DNA of 64,000 nucleotides from Vulcanimicrobiota bacterium (GTDB lineage: Bacteria; Vulcanimicrobiota; Vulcanimicrobiia; Vulcanimicrobiales; Vulcanimicrobiaceae): contig PLWS01000003.1 in assembly GCA_003151115.1 (NCBI GenBank), positions 125,350 through 189,349 of the forward strand, in the 5' to 3' direction. Below are positions 59,082 through 64,000 of the stretch, piece after piece (the first letter of the stretch is position 1; every line of letters starts with the position of its first letter). The notes under the pieces are model-generated. The model was not told the origin of the DNA and made no database searches. It saw only the letters and a list, made by a program, of their open reading frames with translations. A program made the position numbers and the translations under genes.

Positions 59082-59169
59082 CGGAGAGGGAGAGATTCGA
59101 ACTCTCGGAACGCTCATCACGTTCGCCCGCTTTCGAGGCGGGTGCCTTCAACCACTCGACCACCTCTCC
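59082..59169 (-). tRNA. tRNA-Ser (CGA)
   Basis: Reverse complement GGAGAGGTGGTCGAGTGGTTGAAGGCACCCGCCTCGAAAGCGGG...GAGTTCGAATCTCTCCCTCTCCG. Confidence 0.95.
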
Positions 59170-59184
59170 GTAAAACCGAAGGTT

Positions 59185-59649
59185 TTACGGCGCCCCCGTT
59201 TTCCTTCGCTTCCGGAAGAACGCCTGCAGTTGAGCCGCCGTTTCTTCTTCTAATACACCGCCGGTTACGTCGATCCGGTGGTTCAATTCCTGATTCTGCA
59301 CGATATCAACGATACTGCCCGCGGCGCCGCCCTTCGGATCTTTGCATCCGTAGACCAGTCGCTTGATTCTCGCGGCGACCATCGCACCGGCGCACATAAC
59401 GCACGGCTCCTTGGTCACATACATCGTCGCATCGGGAAGCCGCCAAGCTTTCAGTTCGGACGCCGCCCGTTGCAGCGCAAGCATCTCGGCATGGGCGGTA
59501 GCGTCACCGCGCAGTTCCTTTTCGTTTTTCCCCTCGAAAATCTTGTCATCGCACACCAGAACGGCGCCAACTGGCACGTCGCCGTTAGCCTCGGCGGACG
59601 CCGCCAACACCATGGCGCGCTCTATGCCGTTTTTGTCGCCGGAGTCCAC
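59185..59649 (-). CDS. tadA: tRNA-specific adenosine deaminase
   Basis: GDVPVGAVLV...ATAHAEMLALQRA...MYVTKEPCVMCAGAMVAARIKRLVYGCKDPKGGAAGS; GTG start proposed, 59694 alternative. Confidence 0.92.
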   Translation of the reverse strand: MDSGDKNGIERAMVLAASAEANGDVPVGAVLVCDDKIFEGKNEKELRGDATAHAEMLALQRAASELKAWRLPDATMYVTKEPCVMCAGAMVAARIKRLVYGCKDPKGGAAGSIVDIVQNQELNHRIDVTGGVLEEETAAQLQAFFRKRRKTGAP

Positions 59650-60077
59650 TGATATATCAGGGCAGAACCGCCCATAAGGCGCAACCGCAGCCATCCCGCC
59701 CGCTGCGCCGTAACTTTACGGTGACAATTCGCACACCGGACTTCACAGTTTTCTATCTCGCGCGCTATGCGCTCCCACGAATGGCCGTCTTTTACGAGAT
59801 TTCCCACTTCGCGCTCTTTTGACTTGACATGGTCGAATTCAAGAACGAGCGGCTCACCCTCGCCGCAATCAACACAAGGATGATTCAATAGGTACTCGTG
59901 AATCTTGGTGAGGTTTGCAAGCTTGTAGCGTTGTTTATTCGCGCTAGCCCTAGCAATGTATGACGCTTTGTTATCATTGTAGTGTTGGCGGCTATACGCC
60001 CTTTTGCACGGTTTACAGCGCCCTGATTTGTCACCACCCACTTTAAATGCTTGCCCACACGCAACACATGTTGACAT
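59622..60077 (-). CDS. HNH endonuclease-like protein
   Basis: MSTCVACGQAF...RCKPCKRAYSRQHY...HPCVDCGEGEPLVLEFDHVKSKEREV...VRCANCHRKVTAQR. Confidence 0.8.
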   Translation of the reverse strand: MSTCVACGQAFKVGGDKSGRCKPCKRAYSRQHYNDNKASYIARASANKQRYKLANLTKIHEYLLNHPCVDCGEGEPLVLEFDHVKSKEREVGNLVKDGHSWERIAREIENCEVRCANCHRKVTAQRAGWLRLRLMGGSALIYQWTPATKTA

Positions 60078-60100
60078 GTTCTGATTATAGCATACGAATC

Positions 60101-60174
60101 TGCGCTCGGCCGGATTTGAACCGGCAACCCCCACCTTCGGAGGGTGGTGCTCTATCCAATTGAGCTACGAGCGC
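60101..60174 (-). tRNA. tRNA-Arg (CCG)
   Basis: Reverse complement GCGCTCGTAGCTCAATTGGATAGAGCACCACCCTCCGAAGGTGG...GGTTCAAATCCGGCCGAGCGCA. Confidence 0.95.
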
Positions 60175-60192
60175 ACGTCGTCAAATGGCGGA

Positions 60193-60429
60193 TTATCGTG
60201 ACGCTTCCGGCGTGTTGCCGGAGCTTGGAATATGCTTGAACAGATCGAGCTTGTGATCGATCAACGAGCGGTAGAACTTTCGTACGCAATCCGGATGTCC
60301 GAAGAAATAGGTCCGCGCGTAAGCTAAGTCGTCGCCGGCGCTGTCGGGAACGTAGTGCGAGATTTCGATCTCTTCCATCTGGGTTCGATCGACGGCGTGC
60401 GGACAGAAGTCGCACGGGATAGTTGACAT
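60193..60429 (-). CDS. Small hypothetical protein with CDFC/HPDC cysteines
   Basis: MSTIPCDFCPHAVDRTQMEEIEISHYVPDSAGDDLAYARTYFFGHPDCVRKFYRSL. Confidence 0.55.
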   Translation of the reverse strand: MSTIPCDFCPHAVDRTQMEEIEISHYVPDSAGDDLAYARTYFFGHPDCVRKFYRSLIDHKLDLFKHIPSSGNTPEASR

Positions 60430-60487
60430 AGAGCATCATTTCAGAGACGCTTTTTCAAGCACCTGCGACGTACGCGCGATGAGGAAA

Positions 60488-60562
60488 TGGTGACTCGGGT
60501 AGGATTTGAACCTACGACCTAGGGCTTATGAGTCCCCCGCTCTACCACTGAGCTACCGAGCC
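60488..60562 (-). tRNA. tRNA-Met (CAT), CCA encoded
   Basis: Reverse complement GGCTCGGTAGCTCAGTGGTAGAGCGGGGGACTCATAAGCCC...GGTTCAAATCCTACCCGAGTCACCA. Confidence 0.93.
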
Positions 60563-60666
60563 GCATCGTCTGACGCTCTACTTTATCAAATCCCGGAGCG
60601 AGGGTTCAAGGCCAGCCCCCTAAAAAATGCCATAAAGCAACTCTTCCTTCCAAAGACGGGTGACAT

Positions 60667-62232
60667 ATGCGGATATTTTCGATAGTACTGGGAACGCTGT
60701 TCGCACTCTCTGCCCTGGCGGCGCGTGCGGACGAAGCCTCCGACCTGCTCGCCAAACATAAGGCCTTTGCCGGATGGCAGGCTGGGGACGGTTCGCTGGG
60801 TTCGATCGTCCTGGACGGCACGATGACTTCGCAGCAAAATGGAACCGCCAAAACGTACGCGGCCGTGCACGAAGTCCGGCGCCGGCTGGCGGTACGCGAG
60901 ACGCGCACGCTTGCGGACGGCACAGTCGAAAACAACGGCTTCACGGGCAGCGTCTTTTGGGCAACAAACGAAAACGGCTTCACGCACCCGGTCGTCGGTG
61001 ATGCTGAAAGGTTTGCAATCGCGCAAGAGCTGCTCTTTAACGAAGGCGTCGCCGCGCTCGCCGGAACGGTTAAGGGAACCGACACGACCGGCGGCGTGCC
61101 GTGTACCATCGTTCAAGTGAAAGCCGACGCCTCCGATGCCTTGAATCTGTGCATCGATCCGCAGACCGGTGCGGTAAAGCGCGCCGTCATCGACCCGGGC
61201 GGCACATACGAACAAGCGGTTGACATCCTCGCCTATACCGAAGCAGCACCGGGAAAAAAGATCATTTCACAGTGGCGCTTCCAAGGGAGCGACTACACTC
61301 ACCTGATGACAAAGATCGCCGTGAATCAGCCGGTCGCCGACGCCGACCTGCATCCGCCCGCGCAGACGGCGACGTGGACGTTTGCAAGCGGGCAGTCCTT
61401 TCCGATGGAATTTCACGATAACGACAATTCGCGCGGCTTTTTCGTCAATGCATCATTCAACGGCGTCAAGGGGCGCTTTCTGGTCGACACCGGCGCGTCA
61501 CAGATCGCACTCAACCGCGCATTCGCCGGCCGCGTGCACATGAAGCCGATGAGATCGGAGATGGCCGCCGGGATAGGCGGCGAAACGAAAGCCGAAATCG
61601 GCAAAGTCGATACGTTTCAGATCGGCGGAAATACCCTTGCGAACGTCATCGTGAGCAGTTTAAGCTACGACCTCTGGGATGGTAAAGACCAGAACGGCAA
61701 CGAGATCGACGGCATCATCGGTTACGATCTTTTTGGCGGCGCGATCGTTGCAATCAACCTGGATACACAGCAAATGACGCTCTTCGATCCGGCGAGCATG
61801 CAACTTTCGGATACCGGCGCAATCCCGCTTACCGTGGATCTGGAAAATCTGGTGCCATCGATTCCGATGACTGTTAACGGCAAGATCGGCATCAACGCGT
61901 TACTGGATTCCGGCGATCTGGCGGAAGCGACGTTTTCCTTTGAACTTGCGAGCAAGTACGGGCTGAACATGCTCGTGGATACGAGCGTGCAAGGAATCAC
62001 CAGCGGCATCCGATTCGCGTCCGGCGTGGGCGGCGTCGAGCGCGAAGAATGCGGGCGAGTCGACTCGATCAGCGTAGGGCCGATCGTGTATCAGAATGCT
62101 CCCGCTTGCAAATCCCGCAGTATGAGCGGCAACGACGCAATCGTCGGATTCGATTTCATTAAGAATTTCAACATCATCTTCGACTACCCGCAGGCGAAAA
62201 TGCTATTGCTTCCACGTGTCCAAAACGGGTAG
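60667..62232 (+). CDS. Secreted retropepsin-like (clan AA) aspartic protease family protein
   Basis: Signal peptide; FLVDTGASQIALNRAF...IDGIIGYDLFGGAIVAINLDTQQMTLFDP; 521 aa. Confidence 0.85.
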   Translation: MRIFSIVLGTLFALSALAARADEASDLLAKHKAFAGWQAGDGSLGSIVLDGTMTSQQNGTAKTYAAVHEVRRRLAVRETRTLADGTVENNGFTGSVFWATNENGFTHPVVGDAERFAIAQELLFNEGVAALAGTVKGTDTTGGVPCTIVQVKADASDALNLCIDPQTGAVKRAVIDPGGTYEQAVDILAYTEAAPGKKIISQWRFQGSDYTHLMTKIAVNQPVADADLHPPAQTATWTFASGQSFPMEFHDNDNSRGFFVNASFNGVKGRFLVDTGASQIALNRAFAGRVHMKPMRSEMAAGIGGETKAEIGKVDTFQIGGNTLANVIVSSLSYDLWDGKDQNGNEIDGIIGYDLFGGAIVAINLDTQQMTLFDPASMQLSDTGAIPLTVDLENLVPSIPMTVNGKIGINALLDSGDLAEATFSFELASKYGLNMLVDTSVQGITSGIRFASGVGGVEREECGRVDSISVGPIVYQNAPACKSRSMSGNDAIVGFDFIKNFNIIFDYPQAKMLLLPRVQNG

Positions 62233-62271
62233 GAGCGAAGGTCCCATTTCCTTCGCCTACGGGAGGCTCGG

Positions 62272-63838
62272 ATGAGTCTATTGGCTGCATTGTTGGGAGC
62301 CACGCTCATTTTCGTTTCCGGAAATGACGCTTCCGGATTACTCGCAAAACATACACAATTCGCCGGGTGGCAGGCAGGCGACCCAAGCGTGCCGGGCTGG
62401 AACGCTTCGGGGACCCGCACCAACGGCCACGCTGCCGATACGTTCGCCGAAAAGCGCACCGGGATCGTTTACCGCGATACGTTAACAACCGCGGGCGGGC
62501 GCGTCAGCATTCAGATGGGCTTCACCGGGACGATGTTCTGGTAATCTAATCCGAACGGTTACGTCGTCAAACAAACCGGAATTCCCGCGCAGGTCGCCTA
62601 CGATCTCAATCTCATTCGCAGCGAGACGCTCTCTTCTGTTCGCGACGTCGCAGTAACCGGCTCGGCAAACGTGCGAGGTACGTCAACGGCCGTCATTCGC
62701 GTTAAACCCACCGGCGCGCCGCCGATGGACGTGTACGAAGATCCGAACTCCGGTGCATTTCTGCAAGCTATCGTGGACCCGGAAGGCCCGGCCAGAACCG
62801 TGGTCTCAGTCGATGCGTATGCGGATGTCGCCCCGGGAAAGAAAATTGTCAGCCAGTGGACCGTCGGCAGTTTGCAGTATGTGCTGACGACAATGACCTC
62901 GCAGCGCATCGCCGACGCGGATCTGCTGCCGCCTCAGCCTACCGCGACGTGGAGTTTCGGCGGTGGGACGATTCCTATCGATCTCTTCGACCTGTCCACG
63001 CAAGCCTACGAGCCGCGCGTCGAGCTCACGGTCAACGGGATTACCGGCGTTTTCGTCCTGGACACAGGCACGCAATCGATCGTGCTGTTCGACAATTTTG
63101 CTCGCAGAGTCGGAGTAGTCGCTATCGATGGCGCGGATTTCTCTTCATTCGTCAACCAGCCGCGCTATCAAGGCTACGGCCTCGTAAACACGCTTCGCAG
63201 GTAATAGCACGCTGCACAACGTCATGATCGAGCGAATCAGCGATCCCGACGTTCGAATCGCTGGTCTGATTGGCTGTGATTTTTTTGCCGGGGCAATCGT
63301 TGAAGCAGACCTCTCAAGCCGCACGATGCAGGTTTTTAATCCGGCGAGCGTGCAGCCCGCTGTCACGGCCGGCGCGTACGCCTTTCCCATCGATCTTACC
63401 TCGCGGCGTCCCGTCATCGGGATGCGCCTGTCGGACAACGCCTACGGCTTTCCTTATTTTTCCACCGGCGAACCGTTCTTCATGTATCTTTCGCAGCGGC
63501 TGCGGGAAAATGGCGCAGTGTTAGCCAGCGATCTCTCGACCGAGCACCTCAATCCTACACATGGAACGAGCGGCTTCTTCGGCACCATGATCGAGTCCGA
63601 TCCGGTGCAGATCGCGTACTCAAACTATACAGGTGCCTACGGTTCGGGAAACTGTGTGCTGCTGAACCAGGTTCTCATCGGTCCGTACAAATATCAGAGT
63701 CCGCCGCTTTGTTTTGTCGGATCGGGAGTCTTCGGCGAAGACGGCGGCGAGATCGGCAATGACTTTTTGCGGCATTTTGATTGGACGATCGATTATCCCG
63801 ATGGAAAGTTCGTGTTAACTCCAAACAATTTGCCGTAG
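62272..63838 (+). pseudogene. Decayed tandem paralog of the upstream aspartic protease-like gene
   Basis: ORFs 62272-62544, 62671-63204 and 63224-63838 together align to 60667-62232; in-frame TAA after GFTGTMFW and a frameshift near 63200. Confidence 0.82.
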
Positions 63839-63978
63839 GCGCCGGGGCCCATGGCGCCTCCGCCAGCAGGGTGAAATCAACGCAGCGCTAAGGTCTTGGG
63901 CGCTACGTATAATGCGGATGGTTCTTTAGAACCATTCGCTCTGTTTCTCATACTCGTGCTTTGGAGCTTTAGCACATG

Positions 63979-64000
63979 AAATTGTCGATCGGCATTAGAC
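63979..64000 (+). CDS. Start of a CDS running off the window (MKLSIGIR...)
   Basis: ATG at 63979 with upstream TATAAT at 63908-63913. Confidence 0.4.

Noticed and set aside
1-64000. CRISPR arrays, prophage modules, biosynthetic megaclusters
   Set aside because: No regularly spaced direct repeats, cas genes, phage structural runs or PKS/NRPS modules were seen.

Overview
This is a high-GC bacterial chromosome window, mostly housekeeping genes with accessory islets. Gene content suggests a deep-branching soil phylum such as Eremiobacterota/WPS-2, but that is inference only. Backbone: NADP-isocitrate dehydrogenase, aroE, yqeG, B12-dependent ribonucleotide reductase (nrdJ), rimM-KH-rpsP-ffh, acpP-fabG-fabD-fabH-rpmF-DUF177, rnpB, rapZ-C/yvcK, cystathionine beta-synthase/gamma-lyase, aroA, tadA and eight tRNAs. 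The best-supported unusual features are: (1) a complete 2178-bp IS1595-type element (36367-38544) with matching terminal inverted repeats, a perfect 8-bp target duplication GGTCGGCG, and passenger genes including a HEPN-like protein; (2) a compact three-gene cassette next to it (lytic transglycosylase plus two small proteins sharing a C-terminal module), whose likely promoter was split by the IS; (3) one ORF fusing an APC permease to a GH35-type glycosidase, with its 3' end running into a tRNA-Leu gene; (4) an MFS-PlsC acyltransferase fusion; (5) a 31-bp palindrome overlapping a start codon; (6) a stand-alone RapZ C-terminal domain; (7) a tandem aspartic-protease duplication whose second copy is decaying. 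All calls come from reading the sequence and the supplied ORF track; no searches were run.
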